Below are positions 10,190-21,943 of a stretch of 64,000 nucleotides of DNA, in pieces. Source of the DNA: Annona cherimola (Eukaryota; Streptophyta; Magnoliopsida; Magnoliales; Annonaceae); NCBI GenBank assembly GCA_030490835.1, contig CM059972.1, positions 34,141,452-34,205,451 of the forward strand, in the 5' to 3' direction. A model generated the notes under the pieces. The model did not search any database, was not told the origin of the DNA, and saw nothing but the letters and a program-made list of their open reading frames with translations. The stretch's first letter is position 1. Every line of letters starts with the position of its first letter. The position numbers and the translations under genes are program-made.

Positions 10190-10940
10190 TCTTACAAATG
10201 ACATCCCAACCAGCTTCCACACCTGCATTCGCTGAAGACCAATCATTTACAAGGCCACCCCTTTTTTATGGGAGTAACTTCGGTTATTGAAAGTTAAGAA
10301 TGAAACAAGTCATCATGGCTACAGACATAGATTCTTAGATTCCTATCCAAGACGATGTTGTATTACCAATTGATGAAAGAGCCTCCGCATGGTCTGAGGA
10401 GGAAGTTAGAATTGTAAAGAGGAACACTGAAGCCATGAACTCCCTCTTTTGTGGCCTTACCACTTCTGAATATGATAGGGTATACTCATGTTAAACAGCT
10501 AAAAAAATATGAGATATACTAACATTTATTTATGAGGGAACTTCTCAAGCCCAAGAGACGAGAAGAAATATTTTGATTAGAGAGCTAGAAAGCTTTAAAA
10601 TGCTTGAGATAAAAAATATTTCTTAAATGTTTATTAGATTTTCAAAGATCATTAATGCACTAAAAGGTCTCGAAAAAGCTATTTCTGAATCTGAGCAGGT
10701 TATGAAGATTCTAAGGGCTCTACCTGAGTCGCGGACCCCAAAGATGAAAGCCATCGAAGAAGCAAAGGACCTAAGCACCCTAATGCTGAAGGATCTCATC
10801 AGCTCACTCATGTCACATGAGGTGATAAAGAGGAGGAACGAGGAGCAACACAAAGGCAAAAGAGCAATAGAGTTGAAGTCTACAGCAAATTCAGATGAGT
10901 CAACTTTATCTTCTCAAAACAATGATGAAGAGTTCAATTT
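10190..10940 (+). pseudogene. Sirevirus gag N-terminal half, inverted relative to the rest
   Basis: The segment starts with a primer site and an ATG at about 10198 and runs through RPPLFYG and ERASAWSEEE to a long open part at 10627-10944. That part has VMKILRALPESRTPKMKAIE and LSTLMLKDLISSLMSHEV, the copia gag capsid words. Stops occur at about 10284, 10335, 10492 and 10623. It ends in an acidic stretch (NNDEEFNL) exactly where the opposite-strand gag at 10130 would continue. After 10940 the sequence is a chromovirus LTR (K). Confidence 0.85.
10620..10860 (+). other. Open capsid-like segment within the inverted Sirevirus gag
   Basis: This is the best preserved part of the gag N-terminal half. 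FSKIINALKGLEKAISESEQ leads to VMKILRALPES, the helix pair at the heart of copia capsids (UBN2-type gag domain). It helps to fix the orientation of the piece as plus. Confidence 0.75.
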
Positions 10941-13346
10941 ATGAATCATGAATATGATTCATAATGAACTCTTAAAGGAGGATTTATGATGCCCTTAATT
11001 AGGGTATTAAATGGGAATTTAATGACAAGTATACAATTAAGGGTTCAAGTGGAAGAAAATGGTGATTAGTGTTGATTTTGAGTTCATAACCTAGCTGAAA
11101 CTTGTTTTAATTTATAGTTAATGTTACCGTTTTGTTAAGTTGATATGATTACATGATAATTCATACTTAGATGTATGATATATGTTGATTTAAGTATGAA
11201 TTATGAATTTTAGAAAGAATGCTAACTAGGGTTACTCTTAAGACATGATTTTCATATTTTAATGTTGAAAATGATACATGAATTAAATTAAATGAATTAT
11301 GGATGATTTAGAGGGTAAAATACCCTAAACATAGGGTACTTTGGACGTTAAAAATTTCTTAGCAAGGACTACCCAAAATCGGATTTTAAGGGATAAACAA
11401 GTTGACATCCAAAGTAGAGTAGAAAGGGTACCCCACATGCATCAAAAGTTGCTATTTTGTAAGCAACTGATGTATGGACTTTAAATATGTGATAATAATA
11501 TGAATTTGGGTTAATAAAATTGGGGTTAATTGCTGAAATTAAGTGATTAAAAATCTGTTTAGATTTGAGTATCAAAAGGGACATTGAAAGTATAAAAATC
11601 GGGTCCCAAAGTTGCTGTTTTGGAACCCTAAAATTAGTGGATGAAAAATCCATGAAAATACACTAAATAAAGTGTTAATTAGGGTGTATAATCATACTGA
11701 ATTAGAAGCCAAGTTTCTGATTTGAAAAATTTTAAGAAACACATAAATTAGGTGTTATGAAATGAACATATTTGAAGAGATGAGTATGAGAAAATGATAA
11801 ATGGTTTAAGTGAAATGTTAAAATGAAAAAATGCATCAAAATATGATTGAAACACGTGTATTATGTTTCTGTTTAGATAATCCCAAAATTTGAGATTAAT
11901 ATATGAAGGTTATGACATTAATTAAGTGCTTAAAAATAAGCACAATATGTGAATTATGAAAAATATGTGAAAAATGACAAGTTGGAAGTTTATTAATTCA
12001 TATGATGTCTAATGAATGATTAAAGAATGTGATATGATATATATTTGAATGTTGCCATAAATATGGGAATTGAACATGTGATGCAATGAATGGTTTCATG
12101 TATAAGTATGTTGTGTATGTACACCCAACTTGGAATTAAGTGGGTTATGAATATTTATGAAAATGGGTTGGAAAAACTAAGTGAATGCAAGCAAATGGAA
12201 TTTACATGAATGCTATGTCATTCTTACATGTATAAGCAAAGGAAAAGAAAAGGTAAATCCGGAAAGCTCACGTGATCTAGGTAAGCAAGCAAAATTTTCT
12301 AAATGATTTTTGTTTCTTAAAATATTCTTAAATAATTGGAAATGATATTCCAAATGCTTTTATTGATTTAACAATTGATATTTAAATTTACTTCCAAGGT
12401 ATTTAAGGATGGTCATTCCTTAGTTCAATATGTGTTGCTAACAGGTTTACATAATTGCTTTGTTAAATATGAAAAAACTGTCTTATGAATTTATGCAAGA
12501 AAATCATGCTAGCATGTTAAGGTTATGTTCATGTACACACAACATAAGGTCCACCTTAAAGGTGTAAGTGGACCGATTGTCCCCCTTTGGTGTAGCCAAG
12601 TCGCTAAAATAGGCCTCGGCCGGTGACGCCCTCCCTGAGATGGGAGCAGGAGGAGACGAATGGTCACCTAGCTAGCTTCCATTCTTTGATGTCATGCATT
12701 ACATTGCATTGTCATGATGTACCCTTGAGGGGGTATAATGTTGCGTTCCAAGATGTTTTAAATAAAAAGATTTCTGCTCCGCAGGTAGTTGATCACTTGA
12801 TAAGTGTCTCTACTGAATGGAGAGAAATGATTTTAAATAAATATACCTTCAAACTGTATTGCCTGAGAAATGTGTATAGCTTGCTTATTGAGTGTACAAC
12901 TCATGTTTTATTTTCCAAACCCATAGACAGGTGAAGAAATGAAAAGAGGCAAGGAGCATGAATTGAGCATGGGAGAATGTGAAGATTTTATGAATTTTAA
13001 TTTGTGCTGCTTGTGACTAATGGAATGTAATATGACTTGATAATTTATGATCATATGTTATCTAGGTTATGTCTTTTATGTTATGAACTAGTGACTATGG
13101 TTGATGAGCTTGGTATGAATTTTTATGATTATATCTGATATGAAATGTGTGTATAAGGTCAAGGATGACTTGAATGGGCACTTGAGTAAAAGATTTTTAA
13201 AATAAATTATTAAGGATCTATAAATAATTGGATAAATATCCATTAAATCTCGGCGTGTGACTGGGCAACAATCCTGATCACGTTTACCAGTCAATAACGA
13301 TCCCGAGGTAAGGCTCAGGATGTGACGCTCGGTTAAGTGTGCCACA
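10941..13346 (+). mobile_element. LTR K, 5'-truncated chromovirus-type LTR
   Basis: The sequence is homologous to the solo LTR at 26369-30332 from that LTR's position around 28110 onward, so the first 1.7 kb are missing. It contains the mini-exon signature (12237-12280), the AAGGATGGTCATTCCTTAG word (about 12405-12422), the conserved block with CGCTAAAATAGGCC (about 12540-12670), a TAGACAG acceptor-like end at 12930, and a terminal ...TGTGCCACA at 13346. It abuts the G pol at its exact 3' end. Either it is a solo LTR inserted in G's RNase H with its left side lost, or it is G's own LTR with an internal deletion. A 103-codon open frame at 12623 lies inside and is not a gene. Confidence 0.8.
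12237..12280 (+). other. Candidate mini-exon in LTR K
   Basis: 44 nt, preceded by ACATGTATAAG and followed by GTAAGCAAGC. Confidence 0.4.
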
Positions 13347-14399
13347 TCCTATCTTGATCCTATCTGAAGGAAGTGAAGGATTTGTGGTTTACAGTGATGC
13401 TTCAAGGAAGGGACTGGGATGCGTGCTAATGTAGAGAGAAAATATGATAGCTTATGCATCAAGGCACTTGAAGCCCAATGAAGTAAGTTACCCCACTAAC
13501 GACTTAGAATTAGCAGCAGTAGTATTTGCCTTGAAAATTTGGAGACGCCACCTGTATGGTTCTAAATGCGAGATTTATACGGATCACGAGAGCCTTAAGT
13601 ACATTTTTACTCAAAAAGAATTGAATATGCGATAACAGAGATGGCTTGAGTTACTTAAGGACTATGATTTGGAGATTCTATACCATCCAGGTAAGGCAAA
13701 TGTGGTAGCTAATGCATTAAGCAGAAACGCCAGCATAGCGTACCTTATCACTAAAGAGGAAGGTTTGCTTCGAGAAATAAGGCAACTTGAATTGATTATA
13801 CGTCCCCCTGGAGTTCAAACGAGATTATCACAAATGAACATACAATCATCCTTATTTGAACAGATCAAGACTGCGCAGCAAGAGGACACAGACCTACATA
13901 CTCATGTGGAAAAGATGAAGAAAAAGGAGTTGAATGAATTCATTATTGATGAGCAAGGTATGTATCGATACAAAGGTCGCTTATGCATACCTAATTTAGG
14001 AGAATTGAAGGAACAAATTCTCAAAGAAGCTCATTTCTCACCATTTTCTATGCATCTGGGAAGCACAAAGATGTATCGGGATCTCAAGAAAGCATATTGG
14101 TGGAATAACATGAAAAGAGAGATCGTTGAATATGTATCAAAGTGATTAACTTGTCAAAGGGTGAAGGCAGATCACCAACGGATGCCGGGAAAGCTATAGT
14201 CTTTAGAAATTCTTGAATGGAAATGGGATGAGATAGTTACCAAGCTAGTATTCAAATGGCACCATTTGAAGCATTATATGGACGACGGTGTCGAACATTA
14301 CTAAATTGGGATGAAATTGGAGAGAAAAAGCCAGCCTCAGACTTGTCTCAGCAAATGGTAGACAAAGTGCAGGTTATTCGCCAGTGTATACTCACAGCC
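13347..14399 (+). pseudogene. Chromovirus G pol fragment: RNase H and integrase
   Basis: This is Ty3/gypsy pol of the same family as A and B. It starts inside RNase H ([18 protein letters not shown]), then shows [20 protein letters not shown], the RNase H end ILYHPGKANVVANALSR, and the integrase zinc-binding region. In the latter, the first cysteine codon of the HHCC set has become TGA at about 14143. The integrase catalytic core is missing: the sequence jumps at about 14231-14238 from the pre-core WKWDE to the post-core MAPFEALYGRRCR. Other stops are at about 13432, 13633 and 14197. The gene is cut at 14400 by solo LTR F and continues at 59495-59675 after the TSD. Confidence 0.88.
14395..14399. 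repeat. Target-site duplication CAGCC of solo LTR F
   Basis: The partner copy is at 59490-59494, 45 kb away. The pol reading resumes there (CACAGCCC followed by the AGTCGACAAAAGAG segment), which confirms the pair. Confidence 0.9.
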
Positions 14400-15099
14400 T
14401 GTGGCACCCCGAACCGAGCGTCACATAACCTTACTCCAAGATCTTATTGATTGGTAAATGTGAATCAGGATTGTTGCTCTGATCACGCGACGGGTTCTTA
14501 ATTGGATCTTGTCCGAATTTTTTTTCGTTTCTTTATTCATCATTATTTCATTTACAACATAAGCAATGGTACACTTGTATATATCCTTTAAACCATTTCA
14601 ACATGTTGTTATACATCATAGGCCCTCTTGACCTAATCATGACATTGCCATTCCAAACATACATTCATCCATACATATATTCATTCATTCATTAGTTCAC
14701 CTAGAACATAGAACTTTAAATAAATTCATATACGTCAGCATACCTGAATACTTTCATTCATATCATTCCACTCACCATGGCTAATCATTTTAGCCCACAT
14801 GGTACTATCTCGTACATTTTCTCCATTTCTTAGGCCCTTGACCGCTTGAGTCTCCCAGTACCTATCTAAGGTTTGGAAAACAAAACATGATTGATAACTC
14901 AGTAATCAAACATTTTATCTCTAGGCCTACAGGTAAGCACTTTCCTTTAAAATATTTTCATAAACATCATTTCTTAAAATCTTTTATAAGCCACGTTTGG
15001 GCTTAACAAAGGCAAAACATGTGTGTTTTACCCTTTTTAGGTAACTTCTTTTAGTCTTGTGTGAACATTCATAATGTTCCAAGACAATTTTCATAAAAC

Positions 15100-15650
15100 A
15101 TTCTTTTGCCAAGGGACGTTTTTACGTCTAAAACATTTTTCTCATAAATCATTTTGGCCATGGGACATTTTATGTCCCAAAACATCTTAACATAAACCAT
15201 CTTTGGCAATGAACATTCTCATGTCCAAGAAAAATATTTTTTCCACAAGAATTGTTTGACACTGGACGATCATACGTCCTAAAACATTTTCCACATAAGC
15301 CTTGTTGGAAACGGACGTTTATACATCATAAAATATTTTTCACATAAACCTCATTGGAAATGAACGTTTATACGTCCTAAAACATTTTTCACATAAACAC
15401 TTTGGCAATGGACATTCTTATGTCCAAAATACTTTTCACATAAGCCCTTATGGCGATGGACATTCATATGTCCAAAAATACTTTTATCACATAAACTCTT
15501 TTAGGAACGGACATTCTTGTGTCCACACATGTTCCAACATAAAACCCTTTTTGGAAATGGACATTCTCATGTCCAATCATTCTTTCAGATAAACCTGTTT
15601 GGAAACGGACATTCTTATGTCCAAGACATTTTTCTCACATAAACTTTTTT
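15100..15650 (-). repeat. Degenerate tandem array with a palindrome in each unit
   Basis: About eleven units of 38-59 bp, mostly near 50 bp, each carry GGACATTCTTATGTCC or a close form. Palindromes start near 15114, 15173, 15211, 15264, 15313, 15362, 15410, 15458, 15509, 15559 and 15607. They are joined by AAACATTTTTCACATAAAC-like spacers. The related LTR C has only about two units (52408-52475), so the array has grown in F. Confidence 0.85.
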
Positions 15651-17227
15651 CATAAATCCCATCTTGAGACCTGTTTATAGCAAATAAGTCGTATAACATT
15701 TTCACACAAATCTTTCTTCATAATCCCCATTTTGGGGCTCGTTTATAGAAAAAAAGTCATAAATCCTTTTTATGAAAACATTTGTATAGAAACCATTTCT
15801 TTTCATTCTTGATATTTACACATTTTGTGTAAAACACCCTTCTTTTAGGGTAAGTTGTTCATAATAGCTCATAAAATCCTATTTAGGATAACTTTTCGTA
15901 TAAATATTTTTATATCTTAATCTTTGGGCTTTTGAAAAGCAAAACATATGCAAATGCACTTCTCCCCATCCACTAGTGACACTTAATAAGTGATCATGCT
16001 ACCTTTTGGAAAAGAATCCATCATTAACAGCACACTAGCTAGGCGACCATTCTTTCATCCTTCTCTCATCTCAGGGAGAGTGCCGCTGGCCTCCCGTCAT
16101 CCCTTAGCAACTTGATCATATGTAGAGTGGGCCCCGGTCTATCCTCAACCATACTCTACGATCGGCCTATTTTTGTTCTGGTACACCATACATCATCATG
16201 AATATCATTATGCAAGCATGATTCCTTGAAACTTCACAGACAGCAGTCCGTGTCTTCTTAAATTATTTTGAGAAAACACATCACAGACCGTAGTCCATGT
16301 CAACTTGTAAAGTGAATGCACCCACTTTAAACAAGTTACCATTTGAAAACCTAGTTTTAAGATGACCTTCCTTAAATTCTTTTAGAACGTTTTTGAGTAA
16401 AATATTTTGATAAACATTTTAGATGTTTGAGGAAACAATCTTTTCTAAAATGATTCTTGAAATAAATCTTAAAATAATCATCTTAAGGAAACTTCAAAAC
16501 TTTTAAGTTTTCAAAGATAAACAACGTGTTTCCATTAAAGGACCTTTTGCTCACAAAGGTTACGCAATTGCATCACTCCCTCTTGTCCACCTTATCATTA
16601 TATCCTTGTCCACATATTCTTCTTATCATTTTTACATAAAGAGGGGCTTGCATAGCCTTTTGTATGCTATTTTAGCAACCCGAAATCAAATTCGTTCATG
16701 AAATCAATTTGTCGGGTTGGTCATCCTTAAACTCCCTTTTAACAACATCCATATAAACATTTTTCATGACATTTTCACAATATTTCCTTATTTGAAGGAA
16801 ATCAAAACTTTTCTAACATCATTTCAAACCGATGGACGATGTCCACATCATTTCAATGTCATGGCATGGAAACCAATAGTTTTCCATGATTTTAAAATTT
16901 AGACAACCTTTTTGAAAATAGCATCATGAAGAACTTGCTTACTTGGAAGCAAATTCTTAAGAAAATCAACATAAAACATTCTTAATCCTGGCAACACTTG
17001 CGATAAAACATTTATCTAAAATAGTGTTGCTTGCTCCCCATAAAGCAATCCTTGAGGCTTCTTATTAAAGTCATTCTTTTCAAAACCTGTGACCTTTCAT
17101 TAAAGCCATCATTTTCAAAACTTATGCTTACCCATTCGTAAGAAAATTCATAAAACATTGACATGAGCATAATCCATCATTTTAATAGACAAGAAGAAAT
17201 CAATATTTAGAAAGTTCGCTTGCTTAC

Positions 17228-17273
17228 CTGTTTCGCCTTAATCCCATTCTTCCATACTCGTCTTTTCCTTTGC
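17228..17273 (-). other. Candidate mini-exon in LTR F
   Basis: 46 nt on the minus strand, preceded by TTATCTAG and followed by GTAAGCAAGC; it starts GCAAAGGAAAAG. Confidence 0.4.
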
Positions 17274-18794
17274 CTAGATAAATGAAAATAGCATTTCATT
17301 TATATGCATGAATTTCAAAGGCTTTCTTTCCTTAGTTTTTCTAACCTACATGAATCCATTTGGATTTTATCTTAAATTTAGGTTAACCCACTTGTCTTTC
17401 AAGTCGGGTGTTCATACCTAACAACATACTTGTCTATTCATTTATTCCTTCCATTTTTAATACCCTTATGTAGGATAAATTGTCAAACATACCATAATTT
17501 TTCATTTAATCTACATATGGAGTTCATTACCTCCCATTTATCATTTTCCTCTATTTTTCACATTTCATACGTCGATGCTCATTTCAAGCACATATTCGAC
17601 GGTTTAAAGCTTCATAAACTAATCTTAAATTTTAAGATTATCATTAATCATCAAACCAACAATATAAACATGCCTTTTATCATAATTTCATGCATTTTTG
17701 CATTTTAACAAATTACGTAAGTCATTTATTACTTATTCATGTATATCCTTCCATATATATTCATCTTACAACACATATCTTATGCGTTTCTTAAAATTTT
17801 TCAAAACAGAAACTTGCATATTAATTCAGCATGATTAAACTCCTTAATTAACATATAATTTAGGGTTTATTTCTGGAATTTTATTCCATTTAACATAAGG
17901 TTCCAAAACAGTAACTTTTGGACCCGTTTTACATACTTTCAACGCCTCTTTTGAAACTTAAATCAAAATAGATTTTTAATCCATAAATTTTAGAAATTAA
18001 TCAAGATTTTCTTATCCCATTGTAAGTTAAATTCCAACTCAAAAATCTAAAATTTAACATTTATCTTGATTTATTCCTTAAGCTGTCCATAATGCTGAAA
18101 TCATACATGTTGAACTCTCAAAATCTTGAATTATTATCAAATAATTTATTTTTTATCTGAAATTTCTAATATACCTTAATAGATTCATGATTTAACCAAA
18201 ATAAATATTTTTAGCACAAAAAATCAAGAATTTATATTTAATTTAGTATTTTTACCGTGCTGGACAGCAACATCCATTTTCAGACAGTCCAAATCATGTT
18301 AATTATTAGATATATTTATACCCTTCAAAAATAAATTTTTACTTTGGTCATGTGATTTTAAAGATGTTGTATATATCATATAAAATTTTCAGAAGAAAAT
18401 AACTTGTATAAAAATTATTAAAAATTATTTGGTGCAGCTGATCCTGACACCTGTTCAACCCTGTCCAGGTTGATTTTCTCAAAATTTTAATTTGCAACAC
18501 CCTTATCTTTTTAAGCTGAAAATTTGGTCTTTCCTTAATCACTCCATCATGAGTTCTAAAAAAACTTTTCATACAAAAAATCATTCATTTGCTATATCTT
18601 CCATATTTTTCTTTTTTATTCGAGATTCACTACACATGATTGTAGATTAGATGATATGGGCTAATTAATTCCAAAATTAAACTTTATAAATAAACTTGAT
18701 TAATTAGGCATCTTTAATCCTTGAAACATGTTACTAAATCACCACATTCCTGAATTTTTTGGAGAGAAATCAATCCTCAAGAAGACTTCCAAGA

Positions 18795-18875
18795 TGGCCT
18801 CCTCTTCCTTCTCCTCTTTCTCTCTCTTTCTCTCTCTTTCCTTCTCTCTTTCTCTGTCTTGCTCTCCCTCTTGCT
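18795..18875 (-). repeat. GA/TC simple-sequence tract in LTR F
   Basis: A run of TCTCTCTTTCTC-type sequence on the plus strand. In F's orientation it is a GA-rich leader just downstream of where the TATA box would be. Open frames across it on both strands are compositional artefacts. Confidence 0.8.
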
Positions 18876-19774
18876 GGAAACGTCCAGCCTTGCTGCCCCT
18901 TTTTTTTTTTATTTGCTTCCTTTTTGTGAAACCCGCAATCCTAGAATAACACATGTAAACCTAGGGTTATAAACCCTAAATTTTTGTACTGATTTTTATG
19001 ATAAATAAAATTTATAAAATATGTTATATTTGCAAATGTATGTATTAGAGGTTAAAATAGCGCAATTAAGGATTTAACCCATGTGAATAGTGTACATGAA
19101 TAGTAACCTAGGGGTTAAGACACGTGATTAAGGGTTAATCACTTGGATTAACCTAATCACAAAATGACAAAAAAGGAGATTTAATCACTTCAAGACGAAA
19201 TAACAATACTTTTTGATATTTTAATAGAATTCCGGATTTTAGTGAAAAATTAAAGAAAAATTCATAGTTTGCAATCCGGATGTCGGATTTAGATGAAATT
19301 TTTTAGGGATGACCAAATATTTATGATGATCATGATGAATGGTTTAAGATGTAATGAAAATCATGAATTAAAGGTCAAGATTAAACGTCATTTGAAGATC
19401 AAAAAGTAGCTTTACTTTTTCATTAATTTCCTTTGACTTTTTAATTAAATTTAAATAATTAAAAATAAAAATAATTAATGAAAATCAGTAAGGGGGGCTG
19501 GATGTGCAGGTGCTGTGGAAAATGGGAGCCAAATCCAATGACTCAAATTCATCCTCATCAAAGATCAATGGATGAGATTGAATTAGCTTAAAAAATTAAT
19601 TTTAATAAAATAAAAAACATAAATAAATAGGGCTGCCATAGGGGGCGTGAACAGTAGCTAGGGGGCTGCACAAGGCTCAACACAGCTTTTCAAAATTAGA
19701 AAAAAAAATATTTATAATTTAATACCTTGAGCAATGGGGTAAATTACAATTTCATAAAAAATTAAAAACTATAA

Positions 19775-19783
19775 ATAGGGGCC
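19775..19783 (+). promoter_or_regulatory. TATA box of LTR C
   Basis: CTATAAATA followed after about 17 bp by the palindrome GGACGTCC. The same pair is present at 41175-41205 and, inverted, in LTR H. Confidence 0.55.
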
Positions 19784-20600
19784 AAGGGGTGGACGTCCAA
19801 GGCACACATCCCAGCTCCCAAGCTTGAGCAAGAGCTCATTTTCCTACCCCCACCCACGTTTTAAGCCAAGAAAAGTAAGGAGAGAAGAAGAGGAGAGAAG
19901 AAGAGGAGAAAGATGGAGCATATCTTCACTTGGGGTAAGTGAATTCTCCTCAAACTTGTTTTGGATATTAGAAAAGATAAAACCATGCTTAGATAATACC
20001 TAAGCATGATAAAATAAGTATAGTTATAATGCCCAAATGAAATTATGCCTAAACATCAAAATTTTGGAGCAAAGATAGAGCATTCGGGAAAATCATGTAT
20101 GAAATATAAAACAATGCCCCAAAATTGCTAAATGACAATTTGGAATGAATGTTTATGATAGTTATGATGTTGGAATGATGATATATTAATCTCATGATTT
20201 TCGGATTTTCGGATTATGCTTAAGTGAAATTATATTGAACTTTAGTATATGGAGAAAATGATTTATTTGGCTAAGTTAATGATGATAAATTCATAATTCA
20301 TGAATTTTCCCATGATATACTAGACATAAGCAATGTCATGGTATTTTTTATTTTTGGAACCCATGAATAGTAACCAATCACGCTGTGAACAGTAACTGCT
20401 ATAGTAATTTCCTACAATAAACGTGAACAGTAATCTGCTACAGTATCGTGAACAGTGACATGAACAGTAAACAGCGTGATTTTGGGAAAAATTGATATTT
20501 ATTTTTATAAGGATGTATGGATGGAATTTTTAAAGGATTTATGGATAAAAATCCATATAAGAAAATAATGACCAAGTATTTTTAAGGTTAACCTCTATAA

Positions 20601-20605
20601 GAAAT
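20601..20605. repeat. Target-site duplication GAAAT of element A
   Basis: The partner copy is at 51159-51163, beyond element B, because B is inserted in the last base pairs of A. LTR C sequence resumes at 51164. Confidence 0.93.
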
Positions 20606-21933
20606 TGTGAAACCCAACCCATGTAGAACCCAAATGTATACATTGATCATGCATATGACATTTATATATGAATTATTGGATTATGAATGATTTATGTGAT
20701 TTTGCTAATTACTGCAATTAGGGTCAAGGATTGGCAATAATGATGTGATTAACCATTTTGAGCTAAAATGAGACAATGGGATTAGAGTAAATTGTTGTTG
20801 ATTTAAATGTGCAAATACATCATGGAAAATCATTCTAATTCATTTAATATGAATTATGAGCATTTGTGTGATAATTGACAAGTTTAATGGAAAAACATTA
20901 GAAAATTCATAACTCAACGCCCGTAACGCGGATTCAAGTGAAATTTGAAATGGTAGTTGATGATGTTGGGCTTGATATTATAGAATTATTGGGTTATGAA
21001 AATTCTTGAAGAAATAAGCATAATGATTTATTGATCACATCTCAATTTCAACCGTTAACTTTAAACGGTTATAACAAGAATTAGGAAAATCGGATTGAGA
21101 TGAAATTGGAAACGGTTGAATGAAATTATGAGATATTTATTTTAAAAGGTTTGGATTAAGCTAGAAATGTTGAGAAAATACCTGCATTGAAAAAGGTGAG
21201 CATGCTTGACTTTAACACCTCAAAAGTACCATTCATTTAATGCTTGAGTACATGGAATAATTACATGATTTTAATGGAAAATGAGGTGTCAAATGCAGCA
21301 TATTTTGAGGGTATTTTAAGAAATATTATAAAACATGAAAATTCAAGAAGTATCCGGCAATAAATGCCCACTATTATGAAGCTACAAGTGCTCAAACATG
21401 AGCATAGGTAAGGTGGCATATAGGGGACGTCCATGGGCTGTATTGCTGCATATTTTTGAATTTTTATTTTATAAAATATGTATCCATGTAGCTGACAAGT
21501 AGGGCCATAAGAATATGCAATCAATTATGCAAAAAATCCATGCAAAAAAAATCATGGAATGCAACTGCAATGGAGAGGTGAAAACGTGGACAGCTTGAAT
21601 GGGGCAATTGATGTGCAATGAGAGGTGTGATTTTTGCAATTTTTTAAAAAAATTTTAACACTAAATTGATGCATGAATGAAAGGGTAATTAAGTGTATGT
21701 TTTACCCTTAATGGAAATTATAAAAAAATGATGAAAAATGCTGGAAAATGGATGCACCAAGGACGTGATGGGCTAGACAGTTGGACGGTTTTGATTAAAA
21801 TAGATTTTTGATTTTTCGCAAATGGTAAAATGCAATTTTACTTGGCTGTAAAATAGCCAGCACATGAAGGGGATAACCAAGCATTGTGTGGAAAATGCAG
21901 CAAGAAGTGGGGCCCACAACTGGATAAATCCAT

Positions 21934-21943
21934 CTTATAAAAT
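21934..21943 (+). promoter_or_regulatory. TATA box of chromovirus A 5' LTR
   Basis: TTATAAAATG lies upstream of GGCACGTCCACTTGAG. The 3' LTR (about 36107) and the B 3' LTR (about 48490) have TATAAAA or TATAAAG at the same place. Confidence 0.6.

Larger units (their letters stand above)
14400..18924 (-). mobile_element. Solo LTR F, minus strand, 3' portion (4.5 kb of about 5.2 kb)
   Basis: On the minus strand F ends here with ...GGGGTGCCACA. Its 5' part, starting TGTGATACCC, is at 58805-59489. The two parts are separated by LTR C and everything nested in it. F is related to the C-type LTRs: a TCGACTAGC-like conserved block near 16030-16150, a mini-exon (17228-17273), an AGATAG|GTAC acceptor at about 14862, and a GA-rich leader (TC-rich on plus at 18795-18875). 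It carries an expanded palindromic array at 15100-15650. No coding sequence is visible in these 4.5 kb. Together the parts make an LTR of about 5.2 kb, long even for this group. Confidence 0.85.
18925..20605 (+). mobile_element. LTR C, first part
   Basis: It starts TGTGAAACCCGCAATCC at 18925 inside LTR F and runs to 20605, where element A is inserted. It continues at 51164. Visible are CTATAAATA at about 19775 followed by GGGTGGACGTCC, a GA-rich leader, a donor-like GGGGTAAGTG at 19935, and a cluster of GTGAACAGTAAC words at 20364-20480. The same layout occurs in LTR H (minus) and at 40819-42868. C may be a solo LTR or one LTR of a larger element; its 3' end was deleted, so this cannot be told. 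Confidence 0.83.

Noticed and set aside
12623..12934. 103-codon open frame in LTR K
   Set aside because: It covers the conserved GC-rich LTR block and the putative intron; equivalent LTRs do not keep the frame.
15100..15650. CRISPR-like array
   Set aside because: Units are degenerate, spacers are related to each other, and the host is a plant. It is an LTR tandem repeat.
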